DNA of 9,138 nucleotides from Candidatus Zipacnadia bacterium (GCA_029821215.1 JALGTV010000172.1:1-9138); one strand, 5' to 3'. Shown: positions 1-6,592, counted from the stretch's first letter. Notes: generated by a model from the sequence alone, not told the origin. Numbers and translations: made by a program.

Positions 1-2309
1 TTCTGGATGGTGCGGCGCAGGGGCCGGGCACCATACATCGGGTCATAGCCGGTCTCGGCTAACAGGTGCTTGGCGGCTTCGGTCATCTCCAAGTGTATAT
101 GCCGGTCGGCTAGTGACTGCTCCACCCGACTCATCATCAGGTCCACAATCTGCAAAATCTCGGTCTCGGTCAGGGAGTGAAAGACGATAATTTCGTCAAT
201 GCGGTTGAGCAGCTCGGGGCGCAGCGTCTGGCGCAGCGCCTCGGTGACCTGCTCGCTCATCTGCTCGTACTCTTCACGGCGCTGGGCTTCAGTAGTGTCA
301 GGGGCGGGCGGGCTGATGAACTGGCTGCCGATATTGGAGGTCATAATGACCACCGTATTGCTGAAGTCCACGGTGCGCCCGGCATTGTCGGTCAGCCGCC
401 CGTCCTCCAATATCTGCAGCAGGATATTGAACACATCCGGATGAGCCTTCTCAATTTCATCCAGAAGGATCACCCGATAGGGCCGCCGCCGCACGGCTTC
501 GGTGAGCTGGCCTCCTTCCTCATAGCCGATGTATCCCGGCGGGGCCCCGATGAGCCGCGAGACCGAATGCTTCTCCATATACTCGGACATATCAATGCGC
601 ACCATAGCCTCTTCCTCATCAAACAGAAACTCAGCCAGCGCCCGGGCCAGCTCGGTCTTGCCCACCCCGGTGGGGCCCAGGAATATGAACGAGCCGATGG
701 GTCGGTGCGGATCCTTTAGCCCCGCCCGGGCGCGCCGGATGGCCTCGGAGACGGCGACCACCGCCTCATCCTGGCCTTTGACCCGCCGGTGAAGACGCTT
801 TTCCATATCCAACAGCTTCTGGGCTTCCTCCTCAAACATCCGCGTGACCGGAATCCCGGTCCAGTCCGAGACAATCTGGGCTACATCCTCGGCATCTACC
901 GTATCATCAATGTGCTCCACCGTGGCCCACTTCTCTTCCGCTGCCGGCAGCTTGGCCTCCAACTCATCAATCTTCGCCTTAATCTTACCCGCCTCTTCAT
1001 ACTGGCCGCGCCGGGCGGCTTCTTCGCCCTCGTGGGTAAGCTCAGCGATTTCCCGCCGCAGTGCCTCGGGCTGGGGAGGCATATTGTAAGTATCAATACG
1101 CAGCTTGCTGGCCGCCTCATCAATCAGGTCAATAGCCTTGTCGGGTAGGAACCTGTCTGAGATATAGCGGGCCGACAGCTCAGCGGCCGCCTGCAGGGCC
1201 TCATCGGCGATATTGATGCCGTGGTGCTCTTCATAGCGCGGGCGTAGCCCCTCCAGAATCTTGATGGTATCTTCCACCGACGGCTCGTCCACAAATACCG
1301 GCTGGAAACGTCGCTCCAGGGCCGGATCCTTCTCCACATGCTCGCGGTACTCGTCCAGGGTAGTAGCCCCAATACAGCGCAGCTCCCCCCGGGCCAGTGG
1401 GGGTTTGAGGATATTGGAGGCATCCATCGCCCCTTCGGCTGCCCCCGCTCCCACCACCGTGTGCAGCTCATCCAGGAAGACGATAATATTGCCCTCCGAG
1501 GCCCGAATCTCATCAATCACTCCCGTCAGCCGCTCCTCAAACTCGCCGCGATACTTGCTACCGGCTACCATTGCTGCCAGGTCAAGCTGGACAATCTGCT
1601 TGCCGCTGAGCATCTCGGGTACTTCGTTGTTCACTATATCCTGGGCCAGGCCCTCAACGATGGCCGTCTTGCCCACCCCGGCATCCCCGATAAGCACCGG
1701 ATTATTCTTGGTCCGGCGCGATAGGACCTGAATGACCCGCCGAATCTCATCCTCCCGTCCGATGACCGGGTCCAGCTTGCCCTCAGTGGCCAGCTCGGTC
1801 AAATTCCGCGAATAGCGCTTCAGGGCCTCATAGCGCTCCTCGGCGGCGGCATCACTGACTTGATGGGTGCCGCGAATCTGCTGCAGAGCTACCAGTACAT
1901 TCTCCATGGTCAGGCCGGCTTCGGCCAGTATGTGAGCCGCCTCAGTTTGGCCGTCCTCAATAATAGCCAGTAGGATATGCTCGGAAGCGATGAATTTGTC
2001 CCCGAACCGCTGGGCCTGCTGCTCGGCGCCATCCAGCACCCGGTTAGCGTGCGGGGTAACGAATATTTGGGCAGTATCGCCCCCGCCCACCTGCACCTGG
2101 GGCCGCTGGCCCAGGTCCCGCTCCAGTTGAGCCACTATGAGGTGCTGCTCAGCCCCGGCGGCCTCCACAATACGCGGCACCACCCCCCCCTCCTGCTCTA
2201 ACAGAGCCAGCAGAATATGCTCGGTATCAAGCTGATTATGCTTATACCGCTGCAGTATCTGCTGACTTATCGCCTCTTTAGCCTGATTGGTAAATTTCTC
2301 AAAATCCAT
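1..2309 (-). CDS. clpB/clpC: Class I Clp/Hsp100 AAA+ unfoldase (ClpB/ClpC type), C-terminus cut by window edge
   Basis: A hexameric cytosolic ATPase that threads proteins through its pore for disaggregation or degradation. About 769 codons are present in one uninterrupted frame; roughly 40-90 C-terminal residues should lie beyond base 1. Order seen: two Clp_N repeats (about residues 5-40 and 82-118), NBD1 with Walker A GDAGVGKT (K214) and Walker B FLDELHT (E281), a short middle domain (about 410-470), NBD2 with Walker A GPTGVGKT (K551) and Walker B LLDEIEKAH (E618), then sensor and NRIDEII motifs. The 337-residue spacing between Walker lysines matches B. subtilis ClpC (K214/K551), not E. coli ClpB (K212/K611). 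NBD1 wording (IGATTLDEYR, DPALERRFQPV) is ClpB-like, and no [LIV]GF ClpP-docking tripeptide is seen after the MTSNIGS motif. The ATG at 2309 has GGTGAT a few bases upstream. It is last of the visible heat-shock operon genes, which favours a ClpB-like disaggregase role (inference). Confidence 0.93.
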   Translation of the reverse strand, partial: MDFEKFTNQAKEAISQQILQRYKHNQLDTEHILLALLEQEGGVVPRIVEAAGAEQHLIVAQLERDLGQRPQVQVGGGDTAQIFVTPHANRVLDGAEQQAQRFGDKFIASEHILLAIIEDGQTEAAHILAEAGLTMENVLVALQQIRGTHQVSDAAAEERYEALKRYSRNLTELATEGKLDPVIGREDEIRRVIQVLSRRTKNNPVLIGDAGVGKTAIVEGLAQDIVNNEVPEMLSGKQIVQLDLAAMVAGSKYRGEFEERLTGVIDEIRASEGNIIVFLDELHTVVGAGAAEGAMDASNILKPPLARGELRCIGATTLDEYREHVEKDPALERRFQPVFVDEPSVEDTIKILEGLRPRYEEHHGINIADEALQAAAELSARYISDRFLPDKAIDLIDEAASKLRIDTYNMPPQPEALRREIAELTHEGEEAARRGQYEEAGKIKAKIDELEAKLPAAEEKWATVEHIDDTVDAEDVAQIVSDWTGIPVTRMFEEEAQKLLDMEKRLHRRVKGQDEAVVAVSEAIRRARAGLKDPHRPIGSFIFLGPTGVGKTELARALAEFLFDEEEAMVRIDMSEYMEKHSVSRLIGAPPGYIGYEEGGQLTEAVRRRPYRVILLDEIEKAHPDVFNILLQILEDGRLTDNAGRTVDFSNTVVIMTSNIGSQFISPPAPDTTEAQRREEYEQMSEQVTEALRQTLRPELLNRIDEIIVFHSLTETEILQIVDLMMSRVEQSLADRHIHLEMTEAAKHLLAETGYDPMYGARPLRRTIQ

Positions 2310-2351
2310 ATTATCACCAGATTGCCTTGTGATATGGAGAGGAAACTATGG

Positions 2352-2468
2352 TCAGTCTTTCTCCATTTTCTCCAATTCACTCTTCTTATCTGGGTCCAAG
2401 TCTACTTCGTAAAACTCCTCAACCTCCGGCAGGGTCATATAGAAGGCTGAAGTGTAATCAATCTCCAC
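2352..2468 (-). CDS. Possible 38-aa ORF, or frameshifted tail of the DUF2007-like gene
   Basis: A short frame opens at GTG 2468, overlaps the last 11 nt of the preceding gene and ends at TGA 2352-2354, 42 nt before the clp start. It encodes an acidic peptide with a segment EEFYEVDLDPDKKSELEK. GGAG lies 4 nt before the GTG, so translational coupling is possible. The frame is also open upstream of the GTG, so a one-base frame change would make this the C-terminal tail of the upstream protein. I do not recognise the peptide. The non-random, charged composition suggests it is or was coding. Confidence 0.35.
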   Translation of the reverse strand: MEIDYTSAFYMTLPEVEEFYEVDLDPDKKSELEKMEKD

Positions 2469-2706
2469 CCGGCTCCGCCAGCACCTCCCTGGCTTTGTCG
2501 GCCTGGTCGGGGGGGACCAGTACCCGTATCGGTTCCACTGCGGGCAGGCCGCCCGCCAAAACCGACGTTATCGAACTCGTGGGAAAGCGCATGGCGGGAA
2601 TGCCTCCGCCCTGCAACTTAGACACCGCCATATCTGCTGCCACGCCGGTGTCCATAGCATTAAACTGAGCTACTACGACCCATTCTTCCCGTTGTTTATC
2701 ATTCAC
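2458..2706 (-). CDS. Small DUF2007-like protein (putative signal-transducing family)
   Basis: About 82 residues. The layout resembles the DUF2007 fold: an N-terminal strand EWVVVAQF, a helix with AADMAVSKLQGGGIPA, then near the C-terminus IRVLVPPDQADKAREVLAE, which is the typical 'VLVP-D---A-E-L' closing element. The family's function is poorly known; the name 'putative signal transducing protein' is a database label rather than a demonstrated role. I prefer GTG at 2706 over the in-frame TTG at 2712 because AGAGG sits about 8 nt before the GTG and too close to the TTG. It lies between hspR and clp on the same strand, so it is probably heat-shock co-transcribed. No membrane segment is visible. 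Confidence 0.6.
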   Translation of the reverse strand: MNDKQREEWVVVAQFNAMDTGVAADMAVSKLQGGGIPAMRFPTSSITSVLAGGLPAVEPIRVLVPPDQADKAREVLAEPGGD

Positions 2707-2766
2707 AGCCAAATCCTCTCTTGGTGCGAACCTTCAATTCGCTCACTGATGGTGTCCCCAAGGTCA

Positions 2767-3144
2767 CTACTGCTCGGCTGTACCCTCCTCTACTGCTACT
2801 TCTACTTCTCTGACGGTAGGTTCGGCAGCCGGCTTGAGCCGGCGGGGACCGTGTTCTATCTCGTAGCGCAGCCGCTTGACTTCCTGCTGGAGTTGTTCAA
2901 TCTGTTCCAGCAGGTTCAGGATCACCTCTACCCCGGCCAAATTCACTCCCAAATCCTGGGTGAGGCGCTTGATCTGCCGGATGCGTTCAATATCTTCATC
3001 CGAGTAAAGCCGCACATTAGCCTCCGACCGCTGAGGCTCTAACAGGCCCTGGCGCTCGTAGGTGCGCAGTGTCTGGGGATGGGACTGGACCAGACGGGCC
3101 GCTACGCTGATATGATAAAGTGGTTCATCTCTTGTTCGTCTCAT
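2767..3144 (-). CDS. hspR: HspR, MerR-family heat-shock repressor
   Basis: A 125-aa DNA-binding repressor of chaperone genes. Residues 8-75 form a MerR-type winged helix-turn-helix: the start YHISVAARLV, then HPQTLRTYERQGLLEP, then RLYSDEDIERIRQI and QDLGVNLAGVEVIL. The HPQTLR and GVNLAGV signatures are those of HspR rather than general MerR activators. Residues 76-97 look like a dimerising coiled coil (LLEQIEQLQQEVKRL), followed by a charged tail rich in E and V. There are no ligand-binding cysteines. In Streptomyces HspR uses DnaK as co-repressor and binds HAIR sites; that is family knowledge, not shown here. It lies 108 nt after dnaJ. ATG 3144 has AAAGGAG 12 nt upstream, a slightly long spacing. 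Confidence 0.93.
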   Translation of the reverse strand: MRRTRDEPLYHISVAARLVQSHPQTLRTYERQGLLEPQRSEANVRLYSDEDIERIRQIKRLTQDLGVNLAGVEVILNLLEQIEQLQQEVKRLRYEIEHGPRRLKPAAEPTVREVEVAVEEGTAEQ

Positions 3145-3220
3145 CTGTGATTACCACTCCTTTGTTACATTGGCTGCTTCCTAAAGGCCCTGAAGCAAGT
3201 CTCTTCCCGCCCTTCCGTTT

Positions 3221-3252
3221 CCTGAATCCCTGAGCCCCTGAACCCCTGTCCC
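3221..3252. repeat. Four tandem 8-bp repeats between dnaJ and hspR
   Basis: On the plus strand four consecutive units read CCTGAATC, CCTGAGCC, CCTGAACC and CCTGTCCC, abutting the dnaJ stop codon. All share CCTG, and the first three share CCTGA. A further CCTGAAGC occurs nearby at 3189-3196. In the operon transcript the units read as GGxTCAGG. No function is evident; slipped-strand expansion or a regulatory array are both possible. Confidence 0.7.
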
Positions 3253-4383
3253 TTACAAGCTCATGGGTAAATCGGTGCGCGGGTTCTCGGTCCAGGTCTC
3301 AGCCAGTTGGTCAATAAGCTGGCGCTGCTGGCGGCTCAGGCGCGATGGCGTGGTGATGTAGACTTCCACATACTGATCGCCCTGCTCGCCGGTCTTGGGC
3401 CGTGGAGCCCCTTGGCCCTTCAGTCGGAACCGTTGACCACTTTTGGTACCCGGCGGTATCTTCAGGCTGACCTGCCCATTGATAGTGGGGACAGTAATCT
3501 TGCTACCCTGGACGGCCTCAATAAAAGTTATAGGGACCCGGATGCTGATGTCATCCCCGTCTCGCTGAAAGAAGTCATGGTCCTGAACTTCCAACTCTAA
3601 GATGAGGTCACCGTCAGGGCCGCCGCGGAATCCGCGCCCGCCTTCACCGGCCAGCCGCAGCTTGCTGCCGGTCTTCACGCCGGGTGGAATTGTCACATCA
3701 ATGTGGCGGGTGCGAATGACCTCGCCACTACCCCGGCATTTGGAGCAGCGCTCGGTGATTATCTCGCCGGAGCCCTGGCACTGCGGACAGGCGGTAGGCA
3801 TACCAAACATACCGCCGCCGCGGGCCGTTCCCGTTCCTCCACAAGCGGGGCAGGTCTCGGCTTTCCCCCCCAGGCCGTCACAGACAGGGCAGCGGTCGGC
3901 GATGCTAATGGTCAGCGATTTCTGGCCGCCCTTGATGGCCTCGGCGAAGGTCACCGGCAGAGCGTGACGTATGTCCTGGCCGCGCTGGGGCTGCTGGGCG
4001 ACGCGGGTGCGCTGCCGGCCGGCAGTGCGGACGCCACCTCCACCAAACATGTCGCCGAAAATATCGCCGAATATCTCCTCAAAGCTACCGGCCCCACCCT
4101 GTTGGAATACAAAGGTACGGAAATCACCGCCGCCCCACTGCCCGCTGGCCTGAGCCTGCTGGTAGGCATGGCCGAACTGGTCATACTTCTGGCGCTTCTC
4201 GGCGTCGGAGAGCACCTCATAGGCCTGACTAATTTCCTTGTACTTCTGTGCAGCGGCATCATCACCCGGATTCACGTCCGGGTGATACTGGCGGGCCAGC
4301 TTCCGATAAGCCTTTCTTATCTCTTTTGGCGAGGCATTGCGGTCTACTCCGAGTACCTCGTAGAAATCTACGTTCGCTCTCAT
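3253..4383 (-). CDS. dnaJ: DnaJ (Hsp40), type I co-chaperone, complete
   Basis: A cytosolic co-chaperone that delivers unfolded substrates to DnaK and stimulates its ATPase. It is full length at 376 aa. The J domain (about 5-70) carries the HPD catalytic triad at 34-36. A Gly/Phe-rich linker follows, with repeated GDIFGDMFGG. The zinc-binding domain has all four CxxCxGxG motifs: CPVCDGLG, CPACGGTG, CPQCQGSG and CSKCRGSG. The C-terminal substrate-binding domains contain IPPGVKTGSKLRLAGEG and IPPGTKSGQRFRLKGQG. It lies 163 nt after dnaK. The ATG at 4383 has only a weak Shine-Dalgarno, and a mini-ORF stops 10 nt upstream, so coupled translation is possible. The gene is intact although the dnaK ahead of it is broken. 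Confidence 0.97.
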   Translation of the reverse strand: MRANVDFYEVLGVDRNASPKEIRKAYRKLARQYHPDVNPGDDAAAQKYKEISQAYEVLSDAEKRQKYDQFGHAYQQAQASGQWGGGDFRTFVFQQGGAGSFEEIFGDIFGDMFGGGGVRTAGRQRTRVAQQPQRGQDIRHALPVTFAEAIKGGQKSLTISIADRCPVCDGLGGKAETCPACGGTGTARGGGMFGMPTACPQCQGSGEIITERCSKCRGSGEVIRTRHIDVTIPPGVKTGSKLRLAGEGGRGFRGGPDGDLILELEVQDHDFFQRDGDDISIRVPITFIEAVQGSKITVPTINGQVSLKIPPGTKSGQRFRLKGQGAPRPKTGEQGDQYVEVYITTPSRLSRQQRQLIDQLAETWTENPRTDLPMSL

Positions 4384-4393
4384 GGTTTATCGC

Positions 4394-4471
4394 TTATCTC
4401 TCAGGTAGACGAGGTTCTCCAATGTCTATTACTGATCCCCGAGAATGCCCATAACCACTCCCGTCGCTCAT
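4394..4471 (-). CDS. Possible 25-codon mini-ORF just upstream of dnaJ
   Basis: ATG at 4471 is preceded by AAGGG about 6 nt upstream. The frame ends at TAA 4394-4396, 10 nt before the dnaJ start. The peptide begins MSDGSGYGHSRG and matches nothing I recognise. It lies in the same frame as dnaK, after the dnaK stop. It could be a coupling or leader peptide for dnaJ, which lacks a good ribosome site, or it could be chance. Confidence 0.25.
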   Translation of the reverse strand: MSDGSGYGHSRGSVIDIGEPRLPER

Positions 4472-4546
4472 AGCTGCCCTTACTGCCGTTGCTGTTGTTG
4501 CTGTCGTTGCTGCCTTTGCTTTCGTTACTGTTGTTGCCGTCGTTGC
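4472..4546 (-). repeat. Degenerate (A/G)C(A/G) triplet repeat after the dnaK stop
   Basis: For 75 nt directly after the dnaK TAA the coding strand consists almost wholly of GCA, ACA, ACG and related triplets, with only three T residues. In the dnaK frame it would encode an Ala/Thr-rich stretch. It looks like an expanded trinucleotide tract and leaves the transcript between dnaK and dnaJ largely unstructured. Confidence 0.7.
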
Positions 4547-6007
4547 TTACTCTTCCTCGGCTTCGAACTCGGCGTCAATGACATCTTCGTCGGCGCCGGT
4601 CGGTCCGCCAGCCGGTCCACCGGTGGTGCCTTCAGCTTCTTGAGCCTGCTGGGCCTGCTGAGCTTCAGCCCCAGCTTGCTGGTAGATGCGCTCGGAAACG
4701 GCAGCAAACTCTTGGTTAGCCGCATCAATCGCCTGGCGAATGACAGCGACATCATCGGTATCCTTTACTTCTCGGAGATGCTCAATTTTTTCTCTTATTG
4801 ACGAGGCTTCGCCCTCCGGGACTTTATCACCCATTTCATCGAGAGTCTTCTCAAGCTGGTAGGCAACCTGGTCGGCCTGATTGCGGGTTTCGGCCAGCTC
4901 CCGGAACTTTTTGTCTTCCTCTTCGTGCTCGCGGGCCTCCTGCACCATTTGCTTTACTTGGTCATCAGAGAGTTGGCCCGAACCGGTGATGGTAATATCC
5001 TGCTCTTTGCCGGTAGCCTTATCCTGCGCCGAGACATGCAGGATACCATTGGCGTCAATGTCAAAGGCAACCTCAATCTGGGGTACACCCCGGGGTGCCG
5101 GCGGAATACCGGTGAGGTGGAAGCGCCCCAGAGATTTGTTCTGAGAAGCCCGTGCTCGCTCGCCCTGGAGCACATTTATCTCCACTGTCGTCTGCATATC
5201 GCTGGCGGTGGAGTATATCCGCGACTCTTGAGTGGGGATATTGGTGTTGCGGGGTATGACTACATCGCAAACATCACCCAGTGTCTCCAACCCCAGGCTC
5301 AGGGGGGTAACATCCATCAGGACAATATCCTGGGTCTCGCCTTTAATGGCCGCCGCCTGAATGGCGGCACCGCAAGCTACTACCTCGTCCGGGTTAATGT
5401 CCTTGCGCGGTTCCTTGCCGGTCAGCTCTTTGACCAGTTCCTGGACCGCGGGTATACGGGTGGAGCCGCCGACCAAGATGACCTCGTCCAGGTCGCCCTT
5501 GGCAACCCCGGCTTCCTTCATAGCGTCCTTGACCGCGATCTCGGTCTTATGAATGAGGTCGTCAATAAGCTCCTCCAGCTTGGCCCGCGTGATGGTCATC
5601 TCCAGGTGCTTGGGACCCTCACCCTCCACCGAGGTAATGAAGGGCAGGCTGATGGTCGTCTGGAGCGTGGTGGACAGCTCACACTTGGCCTTCTCCGCAG
5701 CTTCCCTAAGTCGCTGAAGGGCCTGGCGGTCCTTGCGTAGGTCAATGCCGGTGTCCTTTTTGAACTCATCAGCAATGTAGTCAATCAGACGCTGGTCGAA
5801 GTCGTCGCCGCCCAGATGGGTGTCGCCGGAGGTGCTCAGCACGTGATAGGCATCGCGTTCTTCGCCCTCGGCGCCGATCTCTACATCCAGGACTGACACA
5901 TCAAAGGTGCCGCCACCCAGGTCGTAGACCAGGATGGTCCCTTCCTTCTTCTCCTGACTGCGGCCATAAGCCAAAGCCGCCGCCGTCGGCTCATTGATGA
6001 TGCGCAC
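4547..6007 (-). CDS. dnaK: DnaK C-terminal fragment (most of ATPase domain plus substrate-binding domain)
   Basis: The downstream open frame of the broken dnaK, 486 aa, starting at the first possible codon GTG 6007 directly before RIINEPTAAALAYG. That GTG is a codon inside the original gene, not a natural start; no Shine-Dalgarno precedes it. The fragment holds the phosphate-2 and adenosine loops, the linker, the substrate-binding beta domain, the helical lid and the acidic tail. Confidence 0.85.
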   Translation of the reverse strand: MRIINEPTAAALAYGRSQEKKEGTILVYDLGGGTFDVSVLDVEIGAEGEERDAYHVLSTSGDTHLGGDDFDQRLIDYIADEFKKDTGIDLRKDRQALQRLREAAEKAKCELSTTLQTTISLPFITSVEGEGPKHLEMTITRAKLEELIDDLIHKTEIAVKDAMKEAGVAKGDLDEVILVGGSTRIPAVQELVKELTGKEPRKDINPDEVVACGAAIQAAAIKGETQDIVLMDVTPLSLGLETLGDVCDVVIPRNTNIPTQESRIYSTASDMQTTVEINVLQGERARASQNKSLGRFHLTGIPPAPRGVPQIEVAFDIDANGILHVSAQDKATGKEQDITITGSGQLSDDQVKQMVQEAREHEEEDKKFRELAETRNQADQVAYQLEKTLDEMGDKVPEGEASSIREKIEHLREVKDTDDVAVIRQAIDAANQEFAAVSERIYQQAGAEAQQAQQAQEAEGTTGGPAGGPTGADEDVIDAEFEAEEE

Positions 6008-6318
6008 TCGGCGTCATTTTTCATCTTCTGGAGAATCATCGCCGAGATTTGCTCGGGAGTATAGTCCTTACCGTCAATAGTATGGGTGGTGCGCGTACCC
6101 ATCTCGCGTTTGATGGATGAGACGGTGCGATCGGGGTTGAGGACCATCTGGCGCTTGGCGGGCTGACCCACCAGCCGCTCGCCCGTCTTGGATATGGCCA
6201 CCACTGACGGGGTGACCCGGCCGCCCTCGGGATTTATAATCACCTGAGGCTCACCGGCCTCCATTACCGCGACACACGAATTGGTTGTTCCTAAGTCAAT
6301 GCCTACTGCCTTGGCCAC
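5881..6318 (-). CDS. dnaK: DnaK N-terminal fragment ending out of frame
   Basis: The upstream open frame of the broken dnaK. Only residues 1-104 (6318-6007) are DnaK sequence; the remaining 41 codons are an arginine-rich out-of-frame read of the downstream gene ending at 5881. The true start is GTG 6318, giving MAKAVGIDLGTTNSC. If expressed it would be a non-functional stub. Confidence 0.85.
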   Translation of the reverse strand: MAKAVGIDLGTTNSCVAVMEAGEPQVIINPEGGRVTPSVVAISKTGERLVGQPAKRQMVLNPDRTVSSIKREMGTRTTHTIDGKDYTPEQISAMILQKMKNDAECASSMSRRRRLWLMAAVRRRRKGPSWSTTWVAAPLMCQSWM

Positions 6319-6359
6319 TGGAAACTCACCACTTTCTTAGTATGCTTTTGATCGGTGCC

Positions 6360-6380
6360 GCTGGCCTGAAACTGGCCAGC
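6360..6380. promoter_or_regulatory. Inverted repeat in the dnaK leader (7-bp arms, 7-nt loop)
   Basis: GCTGGCC (6360-6366) and GGCCAGC (6374-6380) are perfect complements separated by 7 nt. The site lies between the predicted transcription start (about 6395) and the dnaK GTG at 6318, so it would form a stable hairpin in the mRNA leader or act as a second operator. The 7-7-7 geometry equals that of the HspR HAIR element, but the sequence is not CTTGAGT. Confidence 0.55.
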
Positions 6381-6392
6381 AGCGGATTATCC

Positions 6393-6420
6393 AACGCTAA
6401 TATTATACATATTTAGCGTT
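6393..6420. promoter_or_regulatory. Candidate operator over the dnaK promoter
   Basis: A perfect inverted repeat: AACGCTAA (6393-6400), a 12-nt spacer, TTAGCGTT (6413-6420). On the minus strand one arm falls in the promoter spacer and the other just after the -10 box, so a bound dimer would cover the -10. HspR from the same operon is the natural candidate protein (inference). It is neither CIRCE (TTAGCACTC) nor canonical HAIR. Confidence 0.7.
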
Positions 6421-6430
6421 ATGCTGTCAA
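6402..6430 (-). promoter_or_regulatory. Consensus housekeeping promoter of the dnaK operon
   Basis: Minus-strand TTGACA (6425-6430), a 17-nt spacer and TATAAT (6402-6407): both hexamers match the sigma-70 consensus exactly. The upstream 30 nt is very AT-rich and could act as an UP element. The predicted start is near 6395, about 77 nt before the dnaK GTG. So strong a promoter implies control by repression rather than by an alternative sigma factor. Confidence 0.85.
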
Positions 6431-6550
6431 GAGCATTTATAGTATATATGTCAATTTATTTAATTAGACGCAACCGGTAGCCCATTAGTTCATTTGATTG
6501 TTGGCTAACCAATATAGTGCCACCCCTGTCGGGCGGCAAAGCAAGTGGCC

Positions 6551-6579
6551 TTGTTTGTTCGGTGGCTTGGTGATATACT
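6551..6579 (+). promoter_or_regulatory. Extended -10 promoter of miaB
   Basis: TTGTTT (6551-6556), a 17-nt spacer and TATACT (6574-6579) preceded by TGA, which gives the TGn extended -10. The predicted start near 6586 leaves only about 7 nt before the ATG at 6593, so the mRNA would be almost leaderless. Confidence 0.6.
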
Positions 6580-6592
6580 TGGTAAGATAACC

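Larger units (their letters stand above)
4547..6318 (-). pseudogene. dnaK: dnaK (Hsp70) disrupted by an internal deletion
   Basis: The major ATP-dependent Hsp70 chaperone, working with DnaJ. Residues 1-104 are in frame from GTG 6318 (GGTGAG 6 nt upstream) and include the phosphate-binding GIDLGTTNS. After ...KNDAE at 6007-6009 the expected segment with the VPAYF motif, up to just before RIINEPTAAALAYG, is missing. By comparison with E. coli DnaK about 37 residues are lost, and the frame shifts by one (about 112 nt). From 6007 down the rest is clean: the GGGTFDVSVLD phosphate-2 loop, GGSTRIPAVQELV, the substrate-binding domain and a DEDVIDAEFEAEEE tail. Without the deletion the total would be about 627 aa, normal for the family. 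As written it cannot make a working ATPase domain. A sequence or assembly error is as likely as a true pseudogene. Confidence 0.88.

Noticed and set aside
2692..3042. Plus-strand open frame opposite hspR
   Set aside because: The minus strand clearly encodes HspR; the plus-strand translation has no recognisable motif.
3703..4473. Plus-strand open frame (256 codons) opposite dnaJ
   Set aside because: An antisense shadow of dnaJ with no promoter, ribosome site or recognisable domain.
5227..5233. CTTGAGT, a half-site of the HAIR operator
   Set aside because: It lies inside the dnaK coding region and has no matching ACTCAAG 7 nt away.
4925..5740. Long plus-strand open frame (271 codons) opposite dnaK
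   Set aside because: It mirrors the codon pattern of the well-conserved dnaK on the other strand and shows no family motif; antisense frames are common over dnaK in GC-rich genomes.
6449..6454. Second minus-strand TTGACA upstream of dnaK
   Set aside because: No -10-like hexamer at 16-18 nt; the TATAAA nearby is only 7 nt away.
6519..6537. Hairpin GCCACCC-N5-GGGCGGC as an intrinsic terminator
   Set aside because: One mismatch in the stem, no T tract on either side, and no gene ends there.
6319..6592. CIRCE element (TTAGCACTC-N9-GAGTGCTAA)
   Set aside because: Searched for by eye on both strands in the dnaK upstream region and not present; the dyad there has a different sequence and spacing.
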